Positions 23,974-32,071 of a stretch of 40,852 nt of DNA are shown here, piece by piece (position 1 is the first letter of the stretch; every line of letters begins with the position of its first letter). The stretch is from CAZWSE01 sp964636575 (GTDB lineage: Bacteria; Pseudomonadota; Alphaproteobacteria; Rhodobacterales; Rhodobacteraceae). Both the position numbers and the translations under genes were made by a program. Location of the stretch: assembly GCA_964636575.1 (NCBI GenBank), contig CAZWSE010000018.1, forward strand, positions 1 through 40,852, read 5' to 3'. The notes beneath the pieces were generated by a model that saw nothing but the letters and a program-made list of their open reading frames with translations, searched no databases and had not been told where the DNA came from.

Positions 23974-25068
23974 TTAGCGTCTGTCTTGTCCGACGCTGAC
24001 CCGCGCGATGCTAGTGGCCTTCAGGATCGCATAGACCTTTTGCCCCTGTTGTAGCCCTAGGTCTTGCACAGCGTTTTGCGTGATCCGTGCCAGCAAGTGG
24101 TCCGTGCCTGCCATCAGCCCCACCGCGGCCCCCGGTCCATCGCCCATTTTGATGTCTGTGATGGTCGCGGGCAGAATGTTGCGCGCCGACAGCCCTTTGG
24201 GTTTTGTTTTGGACAGGATCACGTCTTGCGCACGGACCCTGAGCCTGAGCTGTGTGCCAAGGGCCGCGTCGATTTTTGGCAGCGTCAATTGCCCCGCGCT
24301 GATGCTAAGCGTGCTCAGCCCGTCGTCGCGCTGCGCCTCTAGTTTGGCGAGCACAACTGCCCCTGCGTCTTGGACCCCGAACAGTTGGATGTGTGCCGGA
24401 TCGGACAGCACATCAAAGATTGGTCCTTGCGCTTTTACCGCCCCGTTTTGCAGTACCACGATGTCATCGGCCAGCCGCGCAATCTCATGGATGGAATGAC
24501 TGACATAGAGGATCGGCGGGCTGTTGGCGCTGTCCCTGAGCTGTTCCAGATAGGGCAGGATGTCGTCCTTGCGCTGCGCATCCAGTGCCGCCAGAGGTTC
24601 ATCCATCAACAGCAGGTCCGGCTTGCTGAGCAAGGCCCGCCCCAATGCCACCCGCTGTTGTTCGCCCCCTGACAGCGCATGGGGTTTGCGGGTGAGGAGC
24701 GGAGTGATCCCCAAAAGCGTGCCGATTTCAAAGGCCTCTTGCGCTGTGGCCGGGTTTTGGCTGTAGCGGGTGCCGAACATCAGGTTTTGCTGTACTGTCA
24801 GATGCGGGAACAGCCGTCCGTCTTGGAAAACATAGCCGATCCTGCGCTGTTGTGCGGGCAGGTTTGTGTTGCTGGTGCTGTCGAACAGTGTCCGGTTGTC
24901 TAGGCTGATCTGCCCTTTGTCCGGTGTAAGTAACCCCGCGATTGCGTTGACCACGGTTGTTTTCCCTGCGCCCGAGCGTCCGAAGAGTGCTGTGACCCCA
25001 CGCCCGCCTGTAAAGGCCAGATCAAGGGAGAACCCTTTGAACGCATGGGTGAGTGTGACCTCAAGCAT
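23974..25068 (-). CDS. modC: molybdate ABC transporter ATP-binding protein
   Basis: A 364-residue ATPase of the molybdate importer. An N-terminal ABC domain has Walker A GRSGAGKTT (30-38), a Q-loop region, the signature LSGGEQQR, Walker B LLLMDEPLAALD and the switch histidine in YVSHS. From about 290 a C-terminal Mop/TOBE domain (RNILPATITDIKMGDGPGAA) binds oxyanion and gives ModC its usual length and feedback control. Its ATG overlaps the modB stop by 8 bases. Molybdate supplies the Mo cofactor for enzymes such as nitrate reductase, xanthine dehydrogenase-type and CO-dehydrogenase-type proteins. No modE regulator gene is adjacent. Confidence 0.95.
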   Translation of the reverse strand: MLEVTLTHAFKGFSLDLAFTGGRGVTALFGRSGAGKTTVVNAIAGLLTPDKGQISLDNRTLFDSTSNTNLPAQQRRIGYVFQDGRLFPHLTVQQNLMFGTRYSQNPATAQEAFEIGTLLGITPLLTRKPHALSGGEQQRVALGRALLSKPDLLLMDEPLAALDAQRKDDILPYLEQLRDSANSPPILYVSHSIHEIARLADDIVVLQNGAVKAQGPIFDVLSDPAHIQLFGVQDAGAVVLAKLEAQRDDGLSTLSISAGQLTLPKIDAALGTQLRLRVRAQDVILSKTKPKGLSARNILPATITDIKMGDGPGAAVGLMAGTDHLLARITQNAVQDLGLQQGQKVYAILKATSIARVSVGQDRR

Positions 25069-25759
25069 TGCGGCCTGCGATTTTTGTGGCCACCCTGCGC
25101 GCCAGCCATTCCGAGATGATCACCGCGCCCAAGGCCACCACCGTTGCGATGATGATCAACCTGACCGCGTTGTTTTCCCCCCCTGGTACTTGCAGGAACG
25201 CATAGATGGCCGAGGGCAGGGTTTGTGTCTCGCCCGGGATATTGGCCACGAAGGTGATTGTGGCTCCGAATTCTCCCATGGCTTTGGCGAACCCCATGAT
25301 GGCCCCCGCGATCAGGCCTGGTACGATCAGGGGCAGGGTGATCCGCCCAAACACCGCGTGTTTGGGGGTGCCGAGTGTTAGGGCGGCTTGTTCCAGTTTT
25401 GGGTCTACGGCCTCTATCGCGAGCCGTATTGCGCGGACCATCAGCGGGAAGCCCATGATTGCCGCGGCGAGGGCTGCCCCTGTCCACCGGAAGGCGAGGG
25501 TGATCCCGAAAGCGTCGTAAAGCATGCCGCCGACAGGGCCTTGCCGTCCGAACCCGATCAAAAGCAGGTAGCCTGTGACCACCGGCGGCAGGACCAGCGG
25601 CAGGTGCACCAGCGCGTTGAGCAACCCGTGCCCTAGGAACGATTTGCGCGCCAAGATCCATGCCACCCAGATTGCAAGCGGCAGGCTGAGCACCGTCGCC
25701 CAGAGCGAGACCTTGAGTGACAGCGCAAGCGCGGCCCATTCTGCATCCGTGAGCGTCAT
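25061..25759 (-). CDS. modB: molybdate ABC transporter permease
   Basis: A 232-residue permease with about five or six membrane helices. The ABC permease EAA-loop region is visible as EQAALTLGTPKHAVFGRITLPL, which docks onto ModC. The LPLVLPPVVTGYLLLIGFG segment near 48-66 is typical of ModB. The gene sits between modA and modC with 4- and 8-base overlaps, so the three proteins are almost certainly co-translated. Start, length and topology look normal. It would form a homodimeric channel at the inner membrane that accepts molybdate from ModA. Confidence 0.95.
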   Translation of the reverse strand: MTLTDAEWAALALSLKVSLWATVLSLPLAIWVAWILARKSFLGHGLLNALVHLPLVLPPVVTGYLLLIGFGRQGPVGGMLYDAFGITLAFRWTGAALAAAIMGFPLMVRAIRLAIEAVDPKLEQAALTLGTPKHAVFGRITLPLIVPGLIAGAIMGFAKAMGEFGATITFVANIPGETQTLPSAIYAFLQVPGGENNAVRLIIIATVVALGAVIISEWLARRVATKIAGRNA

Positions 25760-26505
25760 TCAGGCGCCCTCACGGCGGGGATGAATCCCTGTTCGGCGAA
25801 GATTGCATGTGCTGTTTGGCTGCTTAGGAACGTGACGAAAGCCTCCCCTGCGGGGGTGGTTGCGGCGGCGGGATAGCGGATTTCGGGGTGCTGGTTGGTC
25901 GGGATGTCGTAGAGCACTGTTACGGATGTGTCGGCTAGCGCGTCGCTGTTGTAGACGACCCCGAGCGGTGTTTCGCCCCGTGATACGAGCGCCAGAGCGG
26001 CGCGGACGTTGTCTGTTTCGGCCAGTTGGGGCTTTAGAGTTTCCCAAAGGCCTGTCGTGGTCAGCCACGCTTTGGCATAGATACCAGCGGGTACGCTATC
26101 GGTTTGCCCAAGGGCGAGGCGGCCATCGCCAAGGCGGGTTTGAAGGGCTTGCGCGGTGATCGCTGTCATGGGCTGCGCACCGTTTGGGCCGACCAGAACC
26201 AAGCGGTTGCCCACTATGTCACGCCGTTGGGTAAGGGGCGTCTTGGACTCAATCCAATCCATCCAATCGGAACTGGCCAGCACGACCACATCAGCGGGCG
26301 CGCCCGCGGCCACTTGGCGGGCGAGCGTTCCCGAGCCTGCAAACGAGAACGTAACATCTGTTTCTTGTTTTGCAGCAATGTCTTCGAGCGCGTTCTTAAG
26401 GCTGGCGGCTGCAAACACGGTCAGGTTTTCGGCCCAAGCGCCGGGCGCGCAGGCACATCCAAAGGCCAGCAGTTTCAAAACCAAGATCATTCGTGCGCTT
26501 TGCAT
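25756..26505 (-). CDS. modA: molybdate ABC transporter periplasmic binding protein
   Basis: A 249-residue protein with a signal peptide (hydrophobic core near 6-20, cleavage after WA) and the ModA pattern: NLTVFAAASLKNALEDIA at the mature N-terminus, SFAGSGTLARQVAAGAPADVVV, and GVVYNSDAL, which contribute oxyanion ligands by Ser and backbone groups. It captures molybdate (or tungstate) for ModBC. The ATG at 26505 gives the signal peptide; a TTG farther up at 26541 would add 12 charged residues. It is the first gene of the minus-strand modABC operon and shares a divergent spacer of about 170 bases with the Nudix gene. I see no ModE-type operator in that spacer. Confidence 0.94.
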   Translation of the reverse strand: MQSARMILVLKLLAFGCACAPGAWAENLTVFAAASLKNALEDIAAKQETDVTFSFAGSGTLARQVAAGAPADVVVLASSDWMDWIESKTPLTQRRDIVGNRLVLVGPNGAQPMTAITAQALQTRLGDGRLALGQTDSVPAGIYAKAWLTTTGLWETLKPQLAETDNVRAALALVSRGETPLGVVYNSDALADTSVTVLYDIPTNQHPEIRYPAAATTPAGEAFVTFLSSQTAHAIFAEQGFIPAVRAPE

Positions 26506-26669
26506 GTCTTGTTGTTTCGCGGTGCAGGCGGGGGAATGCAAGGGACTGCGTTGGGGGTATGTCTGTGGACAAGTAAAGCGGTTGTGAGGGCATCTGCCTT
26601 GAATCTAAGGATAAAACTGGTAATTTGCAGCGATATTCCCTAGAGTAAGTTCCTGTAAACAAATTCGAG

Positions 26670-26675
26670 TATAAT
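26670..26675 (+). promoter_or_regulatory. consensus -10 box overlapping the first ATG of the Nudix gene
   Basis: A perfect TATAAT at 26670-26675 overlaps the ATG at 26674. If it is the -10 box, transcription would begin near 26682, so the mRNA would start at or just before the ATG at 26683, giving a leaderless or nearly leaderless transcript. No clear -35 box is seen at the correct distance. Confidence 0.45.
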
Positions 26676-26682
26676 GCCCCGT

Positions 26683-27159
26683 ATGACCTTTCCTATGACC
26701 AAACAATTGCCGATTTCGGTGCCGGCTTCGCAGAAAAGCGAAGTGCGCACGCAGTTCGCGGCGTTGTGCTATCGGGTCAAGCAAGGCAAGGTTGAGGTGC
26801 TTTTGATCACATCGAGACGTTCTGGCCGGTGGATCGTTCCAAAAGGCTGGCCGATGGACAGCATGACCCCGTCAGAGGCCGCTATGCAGGAAGCCTGGGA
26901 AGAAGCGGGCGTTATCGGCAAGCAAAAGCACCAATGTTTGGGGCTGTTTTCTTATAACAAGTTTGTGGACGGGGAGGATGATTTGCCCTGTGTCGCGATG
27001 CTGTATCCGGTGAAGGTGAAATCGCTCGCGGGTGATTTTCCTGAAAAAGGCCAGCGCCGCCGCAAATGGTTTTCTGCAAAGAAAGCCGCAAAGCTGGTGA
27101 ACGAGCCGGAACTGTCCCGCATGCTGCGCGATTTTGATCCCAAGGTGCTTAAGGGCTAA
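26683..27159 (+). CDS. Nudix hydrolase (diphosphoinositol polyphosphate phosphohydrolase-like)
   Basis: A Nudix protein of about 158 residues that would hydrolyse a nucleoside- or inositol-diphosphate compound. The region SGRWIVPKGWPMDSMTPSEAAMQEAWEEAGV holds the Nudix box; the usual REUXEEXGU core reads QEAWEEAGV, so the arginine is replaced by glutamine while both metal-binding glutamates remain. The RWIVPKGWP lead-in is typical of the DIPP/ApnA-like group. Possible ATGs are at 26674, 26683 and 26695; I give 26683 because a consensus -10 box ends just upstream. The substrate is unknown. The last residues are lysine-rich (KVLKG). Confidence 0.88.
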   Translation: MTFPMTKQLPISVPASQKSEVRTQFAALCYRVKQGKVEVLLITSRRSGRWIVPKGWPMDSMTPSEAAMQEAWEEAGVIGKQKHQCLGLFSYNKFVDGEDDLPCVAMLYPVKVKSLAGDFPEKGQRRRKWFSAKKAAKLVNEPELSRMLRDFDPKVLKG

Positions 27160-27177
27160 ATCGGGTTTTGGTTTTGC

Positions 27178-27205
27178 TTGACGCTGGTGCGTGGCCCTCT
27201 ACCGT
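27178..27205 (+). promoter_or_regulatory. candidate promoter upstream of the DUF1178 gene
   Basis: TTGACG (27178-27183) is followed after 16 bases by TACCGT (27200-27205), a TAnnnT-type -10 hexamer. It would drive the DUF1178 and SDR genes. The -10 match is weak. Confidence 0.3.
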
Positions 27206-27238
27206 TGAGCGACGCCTAGATGCAATCACGGACGCCCT

Positions 27239-27655
27239 ATGATCAGCTACAGCCTTAAATGTGATAACGGCCACAGCTTTGACAGCTGGTTTCAGTCGTC
27301 GGACGCCTTTGATGCCTTGGGCGCGCAGGGGATGGTGCAATGTCCTGTCTGCGGCAGTGTATCTGTCCAAAAAGCGATAATGGCCCCGCGTGTGGCCACG
27401 GCTGAGGATCGCATGGAGCTGACAGCGTCTGTTTCTGACGAAGAACGTGCCGTTGCGGCCCTGCGTGACAAGATCGAGAATGAGGCAGATTATGTTGGTG
27501 GGTCCTTTGCCAATGATGTGCGCGCCATGCATGCAGGCGAAGTGCCAGAGCGCGCAATTTATGGCGAGGCCAGTCTTCCCGAAGCCAAATCCATGATTGA
27601 GGACGGCTTGAAAATCGCGCCTCTTCCCTTTGTTCCTAAATCGAAAGCGAACTGA
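27239..27655 (+). CDS. DUF1178 family zinc-ribbon-like protein
   Basis: A 138-residue soluble protein. The N-terminus MISYSLKCDNGHSFDSWFQSS, with Cys8 and a CPVCG pair at 35-39, forms a probable single zinc ribbon of the DUF1178 type, and the rest is a helical, charged domain with a conserved RAIYGEASLPEAK segment. The family is common in Rhodobacterales and other alphaproteobacteria and has no assigned function that I know of. It is followed 4 bases after its stop by the SDR gene. The length is typical. Confidence 0.85.
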   Translation: MISYSLKCDNGHSFDSWFQSSDAFDALGAQGMVQCPVCGSVSVQKAIMAPRVATAEDRMELTASVSDEERAVAALRDKIENEADYVGGSFANDVRAMHAGEVPERAIYGEASLPEAKSMIEDGLKIAPLPFVPKSKAN

Positions 27656-27659
27656 CGAT

Positions 27660-28301
27660 ATGACTGTTTTGATCACTGGCGCCAACCGCGGGATTGGTAA
27701 GGAACTGAGCGACCAATATCGTGCAGCCGGCCACAGTGTGATTGGCACCGCCCGCGATGGGTCTGCCGAGGTGACGTTGGATGTGACCAAGTCTGCTGAT
27801 TTTGAAGCGATGGCCGCTGGGCTGGCTGGCACTGAGATTGATCTTCTGGTCTGCAACGCGGGTGTTTATCTGGACAAAGGGAATACCCTTGAAGACGGGT
27901 ATCCCGTCCAAGCTTGGGCGGATACGTTTGCCGCCAATGTCACTGGTGTGTTCCTGACCATTCAGCACCTTTTACCGCTGGTGCCCGAAGGGCGTGGCAA
28001 GATCGCGATCATTTCATCGCAGATGGCGTCCCAGACACGCGCGCCCGGCGGCAGTCTTATCTACCGCGCCTCTAAGGCAGCCGTTTTGAACCTTGGCCGC
28101 AATCTGTCGCAGGATTTGACGCCCAAAGGTATTGCCGTTGGCATTTATCACCCCGGCTGGGTGAAGACCGAAATGGGCGGTGGCGCTGCGGATATTACCG
28201 TCGGTCCTTCGGCTTCGGGTTTGATGTCTCGCTTTGATGCGCTGTCGATGGAGACCACGGGCTGTTTTGAGACCTACGCGGGCGAGCCCTATCCGTACTA
28301 G
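27660..28301 (+). CDS. short-chain dehydrogenase/reductase family oxidoreductase
   Basis: A 213-residue NAD(P)-dependent enzyme of the classical SDR fold. The dinucleotide loop is TGANRGIG (6-13), the NAG motif is CNAGVY (65-70), the catalytic serine lies in IISSQMASQ (Ser119 or Ser120) and the YxxxK pair is Tyr135 and Lys139 in YRASK. It is on the short side for the family. An early ATG is at 27660; the frame is open from a TTG at 27630, but that lies inside DUF1178. Substrate and direction are not predictable. It is followed by a hairpin pair that probably ends the transcript. Confidence 0.9.
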   Translation: MTVLITGANRGIGKELSDQYRAAGHSVIGTARDGSAEVTLDVTKSADFEAMAAGLAGTEIDLLVCNAGVYLDKGNTLEDGYPVQAWADTFAANVTGVFLTIQHLLPLVPEGRGKIAIISSQMASQTRAPGGSLIYRASKAAVLNLGRNLSQDLTPKGIAVGIYHPGWVKTEMGGGAADITVGPSASGLMSRFDALSMETTGCFETYAGEPYPY

Positions 28302-28323
28302 GCCAGCCGTTTGATCGAAGTGC

Positions 28324-28379
28324 GCGGGGCTGCGCCCCGCACGACATTTGTTGTTCGCGCGTCGCGCGAGAGTATTTTT
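28324..28379 (+). terminator. double hairpin and T-run terminator after the SDR gene, with AGTATTTTT element copy 2
   Basis: A perfect stem GCGGGGC/GCCCCGC (28324-28340, loop TGC) is followed by TCGCGC/GCGCGA (28355-28360 and 28364-28369, loop GTC) and then TATTTTT (28373-28379). The second hairpin plus T-run is a good intrinsic terminator candidate for the DUF1178-SDR transcript. The T-run lies in the AGTATTTTT element, which resembles copy 1 at 23188. Confidence 0.65.
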
Positions 28380-28473
28380 CAAAGGGTAAAGGGGGGTATT
28401 GCCCCTTTTGACCGACTTGCGCCTTGCTGCTGCCCCGCGTACACCCGCGCCTGATTCAAGTGGTGGAAGTTCT

Positions 28474-29712
28474 ATGCCCATTCTCGTCATGAAGTTCGGT
28501 GGCACATCTGTGGCCAATCTCGACCGTATCAAGCGTGCTGCCAAGCGCGTTGGTGTGGAAGTGGCCAAAGGCTACGACGTGATTGTCATTGTTTCTGCCA
28601 TGTCTGGCAAGACAAACGAGCTTGTCGGCTGGGTGGGCGAGACATCTCCTTTGTATGATGCCCGCGAGTATGATGCGGTTGTGTCTTCGGGTGAGAACGT
28701 CACGGCCGGATTGATGGCTTTGACTTTGCAGGAAATGGATGTGCCTGCCCGCAGTTGGCAGGGCTGGCAGGTGCCTGTGCAGACCACGTCCGTTCATTCC
28801 AATGCCCGTATTGAGGACATTCCGCCTGCCAATATCTTGCAGAAGTTTTCTGAAGGTATGAAGGTTGCCGTGGTTGCGGGCTTTCAGGGTGTTAGCCCCG
28901 AGGGGCGCATCACCACCCTGGGCCGTGGTGGGTCTGATACCACTGCCGTTGCCTTTGCTGCCGCGTTTGAAGCGGAGCGGTGCGATATTTATACGGATGT
29001 GGACGGTGTCTATACCACCGACCCGCGCATTACCGACCGTGCCCGTAAGCTAGACAAGATCGCTTTTGAGGAAATGCTGGAGCTGGCGTCCCTTGGTGCC
29101 AAGGTGTTGCAGACGCGGTCTGTTGAACTGGCGATGCGCTATAAGGTTAAGCTGCGTGTGCTGAGCAGTTTTGAGGAACAATCCGACGCGGCTGGAACGC
29201 TGGTCTGTGATGAGGAAGAGATTATGGAAAGCAAAGTTGTAGCTGGCGTCGCCTATTCCCGCGATGAGGCCAAGATGACCCTGATATCGGTTGCCGACCG
29301 CCCTGGCATTGCCGCGTCAATCTTTACTGCGCTCTCTGATGGTGGCGTGAACGTCGATATGATCGTTCAGAACATTTCCGAGGAAGGTCGGACTGATATG
29401 ACCTTTTCGTGCCCCACCGATCAGGTTGCCCGTGCCGAGGCTGCTATGGCTGCCGCCAAGGAAAGCGGTGTCATTAACTATGCCGAACTGGTCGCCGATA
29501 CTGCCGTCGCCAAGGTGTCGGTTGTTGGCATTGGTATGCGCTCTCACACTGGTGTCGCGGCCAAGATGTTCAAAGTGTTGTCTGACGAGGGCATCAACAT
29601 TCAGGTCATCACCACATCCGAGATCAAGATTTCTGTGCTGATCGACCGAAAGTATATGGAACTTGCTGTGCAGTCCTTGCATGATGCGTTTGAGTTGGAC
29701 AAAGCGGCCTGA
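28474..29712 (+). CDS. lysC: aspartate kinase
   Basis: A 412-residue enzyme that phosphorylates aspartate as the first step to lysine, threonine, methionine and diaminopimelate. The kinase domain begins MKFGGTSVAN and has VVAGFQG and GRGGSDTTAVA for substrate and ATP contacts. Two C-terminal ACT domains start near 265 (MTLISVADRPGIAASIF) and near 345 (VSVVGIGMRSHTGVAAKMF), and bind the amino acid effector. The ATG at 28474 follows GGAAG; the frame is open to 28399 without a family match. Gene order lysC-ptsP is familiar from alphaproteobacteria. With thrC at 9453 it covers two steps of the threonine branch, but the genes are not clustered. Confidence 0.96.
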   Translation: MPILVMKFGGTSVANLDRIKRAAKRVGVEVAKGYDVIVIVSAMSGKTNELVGWVGETSPLYDAREYDAVVSSGENVTAGLMALTLQEMDVPARSWQGWQVPVQTTSVHSNARIEDIPPANILQKFSEGMKVAVVAGFQGVSPEGRITTLGRGGSDTTAVAFAAAFEAERCDIYTDVDGVYTTDPRITDRARKLDKIAFEEMLELASLGAKVLQTRSVELAMRYKVKLRVLSSFEEQSDAAGTLVCDEEEIMESKVVAGVAYSRDEAKMTLISVADRPGIAASIFTALSDGGVNVDMIVQNISEEGRTDMTFSCPTDQVARAEAAMAAAKESGVINYAELVADTAVAKVSVVGIGMRSHTGVAAKMFKVLSDEGINIQVITTSEIKISVLIDRKYMELAVQSLHDAFELDKAA

Positions 29713-29758
29713 CGCCTCTTGACCGGCCCGCACCCTGAGGGGGGAGGCTAGACCTGAT

Positions 29759-31996
29759 ATGGCTGAACAATCCGAGAGCCGAAAGCTGCTGGGCCGCCTG
29801 CGTGATACGATGGCGGGCGAAGATGCAGGCCAGGCCCGTCTCGACAAGATCACACATTTGCTGGCGGACAGTATGGGCTGCGAGGTTTGTTCGATCTATC
29901 TGTTCCGCGATGACGAGACACTTGAGCTGTGCGCCACTGAAGGTTTGAACGCTGAATCTGTGCACCAGACCCGTATGAAGGTTGGTGAGGGCCTTGTCGG
30001 CCGTGTTGCCAAAACCGGCGATCTTGTGAACACCCCCGATGCGCCGTCTGCCCGTGGCTTTCGCTATATGCCCGAGACTGGCGAGGAGATTTATTCGTCC
30101 TTCCTTGGCGTTCCTGTCCAGCGTTTGGGCGATACCTTGGGCGTGCTTGTCGTTCAGTCCCGCGAGGCCCGCACCTTTTCTGCCGATGAGGTCTATGCCT
30201 TGGAAGTCGTGGCCATGGTTTTGGCCGAGATGACCGAGCTGGGCGCCTTTGTGGGCGAGGGTGCTGCCCTGTCTGCACGGCATCAACAGCCTGTATTGTT
30301 CCGAGGTACCTGCGGCCAAGAAGGTGCGACCGAAGGTCAGGTTTGGCTGCACGAGCCGCGCGTTGTCGTCACCAACCCGATTGCTGACGATCCGCACCGC
30401 GAATTGGAGCGTCTGCACGAGGCCGTCGAAGAGCTGCGTGCGGGTGTCGATAAGATGCTCAAACTGTCCGGTCCTGCCGACAGTGCCCAGCGTGAGGTTT
30501 TGGAAGCCTATAAGATGTTTGCCAATTCCAAAGGCTGGATGCGGCGCATGGAAGAGGACATCTCAAACGGGTTGTCCGCCGAAGCTGCTGTCGAGAAAGA
30601 ACAATCGCAGGCGCGCTACCGGATGGGGCAGGCGCAGGATGCCTATATGCGCGAGCGGTTGGCGGACCTTGATGATCTGTCGAACCGATTGCTGCGTATT
30701 CTCACAGGGCAGGGTGCTGAGACCGGTGCAGAGATGCCGGAGAACCCTGTGCTGATTGCCCGCAATATTGGGCCTGCTGAATTGCTTGATTACGGGCGAT
30801 CGCTGAAAGGGATCATTCTTGAGGAAGGGTCTGTCGGGTCGCATGCGGCGATTGTTGCCCGCGCCTTGGCGATCCCGCTTATTGTGCATGCCAGCCGCAT
30901 CACCACCGAGGCTTTGAACGGCGATCACATCATGGTTGATGGCGATCAGGGCATCGTGCATCTGCGCCCTGATGATACCGTAGTGACCGCTTTTCGCGAC
31001 AAGATTGCGATGCAGGCGAAGAATTTGGAACGCTATGCGTCGATCAGGGACAAGCCTGCCGAAAGCCTGTGTGGACAGACCGTAAAGCTGGATATGAACG
31101 CAGGCCTTATGGCCGATCTGCCGTCTCTGGATGGGTCCGGTGCCGAAGGCGTGGGCCTGTTCCGCACTGAATTGCAGTTTTTGGTGCGCAATCAGATGCC
31201 AAGGCGGTCCGAGCTGTCTGCTCTTTATGCCCGCGTGTTGGATGCGGCCCACGGCAAGCGCGTGGCTTTTCGAACGCTCGATATCGGGTCGGACAAGGTT
31301 CTGCCCTATATGAAGCCAAACGATGAGCCGAACCCCGCGCTGGGCTGGCGCGCGATCCGTGTGGGGCTTGATAAACCCGGTGTGTTGCGGATGCAGTTGC
31401 AGGCTTTGATCCGTGCGGCACAGGGCGGGCCGTTGACGGTTATGTTCCCGTTCATTGCGCAGTTTGAGGAATACACGGCGGCCAAAACCGAGATCGACAA
31501 AGCCTTGGCGCGTGAGACACGATTGGGCCACAAGCTGCCATCGAATATTGAAGTGGGGGCTATGCTGGAAACCCCGTCACTGGCCTTTGCACCGCAAAAG
31601 TTCTTTGAAGAGGTCGAGTTTTTATCTGTTGGCGGCAATGACTTGAAACAGTTCTTCTTCGCGGCTGATCGCGAAAACGAGCGGGTGCGCCGCCGCTATG
31701 ATACGCTGAACGTCAGTTTCCTGAGCTTCTTGGAACAAATTGTGGGCCGCTGTGTCGATACCAAAACGCATCTGTCGTTTTGTGGTGAAGATGCGGGGCG
31801 ACCCATAGAAGCGGTGTGTCTGGCGGCCATCGGGTTTCGCACGTTGTCTATGCGCCCTGCCTCAATCGGGCCTGTCAAAAGCCTGCTGCGCCGTACCAAT
31901 TTGAATGAACTGCGCGATGTGATCCATGCCGCCCGTGATCGCGGTGAGATGACCGTGCGGCCGGCTGTGATGGACTACTTTGCAGCCCAAGCCTGA
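29759..31996 (+). CDS. ptsP: phosphoenolpyruvate-protein phosphotransferase PtsP (enzyme I of the nitrogen PTS)
   Basis: A 745-residue cytosolic phosphotransferase. An N-terminal GAF domain (about 20-165) senses a small ligand such as glutamine in other species; the enzyme I region follows with the swivelling His domain (GSVGSHAAIVARALA, phosphohistidine His362), a linker and the PEP-binding barrel (FRTELQFL, GAMLETPSLAF, SVGGNDLKQFFFAADREN). Cys675 in FCGEDAGRP corresponds to the conserved active-site cysteine. It passes phosphate from PEP to NPr and then to EIIA-Ntr, which regulates nitrogen, potassium and envelope processes. NPr and EIIA-Ntr are not in the window. A GGGGGAGG ribosome site precedes the ATG. 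Confidence 0.95.
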   Translation: MAEQSESRKLLGRLRDTMAGEDAGQARLDKITHLLADSMGCEVCSIYLFRDDETLELCATEGLNAESVHQTRMKVGEGLVGRVAKTGDLVNTPDAPSARGFRYMPETGEEIYSSFLGVPVQRLGDTLGVLVVQSREARTFSADEVYALEVVAMVLAEMTELGAFVGEGAALSARHQQPVLFRGTCGQEGATEGQVWLHEPRVVVTNPIADDPHRELERLHEAVEELRAGVDKMLKLSGPADSAQREVLEAYKMFANSKGWMRRMEEDISNGLSAEAAVEKEQSQARYRMGQAQDAYMRERLADLDDLSNRLLRILTGQGAETGAEMPENPVLIARNIGPAELLDYGRSLKGIILEEGSVGSHAAIVARALAIPLIVHASRITTEALNGDHIMVDGDQGIVHLRPDDTVVTAFRDKIAMQAKNLERYASIRDKPAESLCGQTVKLDMNAGLMADLPSLDGSGAEGVGLFRTELQFLVRNQMPRRSELSALYARVLDAAHGKRVAFRTLDIGSDKVLPYMKPNDEPNPALGWRAIRVGLDKPGVLRMQLQALIRAAQGGPLTVMFPFIAQFEEYTAAKTEIDKALARETRLGHKLPSNIEVGAMLETPSLAFAPQKFFEEVEFLSVGGNDLKQFFFAADRENERVRRRYDTLNVSFLSFLEQIVGRCVDTKTHLSFCGEDAGRPIEAVCLAAIGFRTLSMRPASIGPVKSLLRRTNLNELRDVIHAARDRGEMTVRPAVMDYFAAQA

Positions 31997-32003
31997 TTTT
32001 TTG

Positions 32004-32053
32004 AACAGACCCCTCTAGACTGTTGACCGAAAACAGATTGTAGTCTGTTTCGG
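32004..32053. promoter_or_regulatory. two tandem dyad repeats upstream of the Rieske operon (candidate operator)
   Basis: Two inverted repeats with the same AACAG...CTGTT core lie between ptsP and the operon. Site A spans 32004-32024 (AACAG, CTGTT). Site B spans 32027-32053, a longer imperfect dyad in which CCGAAAACAGA faces TCTGTTTCGG with one bulged A. The TTGACC at 32023-32028 between them could be a -35 box, which would let a bound repressor block transcription. No T-run follows, so a terminator for ptsP is less likely. The regulator is not in the window. Confidence 0.5.
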
Positions 32054-32071
32054 CCAATGGGAGAGCCTGTA

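Noticed and set aside
26506..26669. A ModE operator or molybdenum riboswitch before modA
   Set aside because: No convincing palindrome or conserved fold was visible in the spacer.
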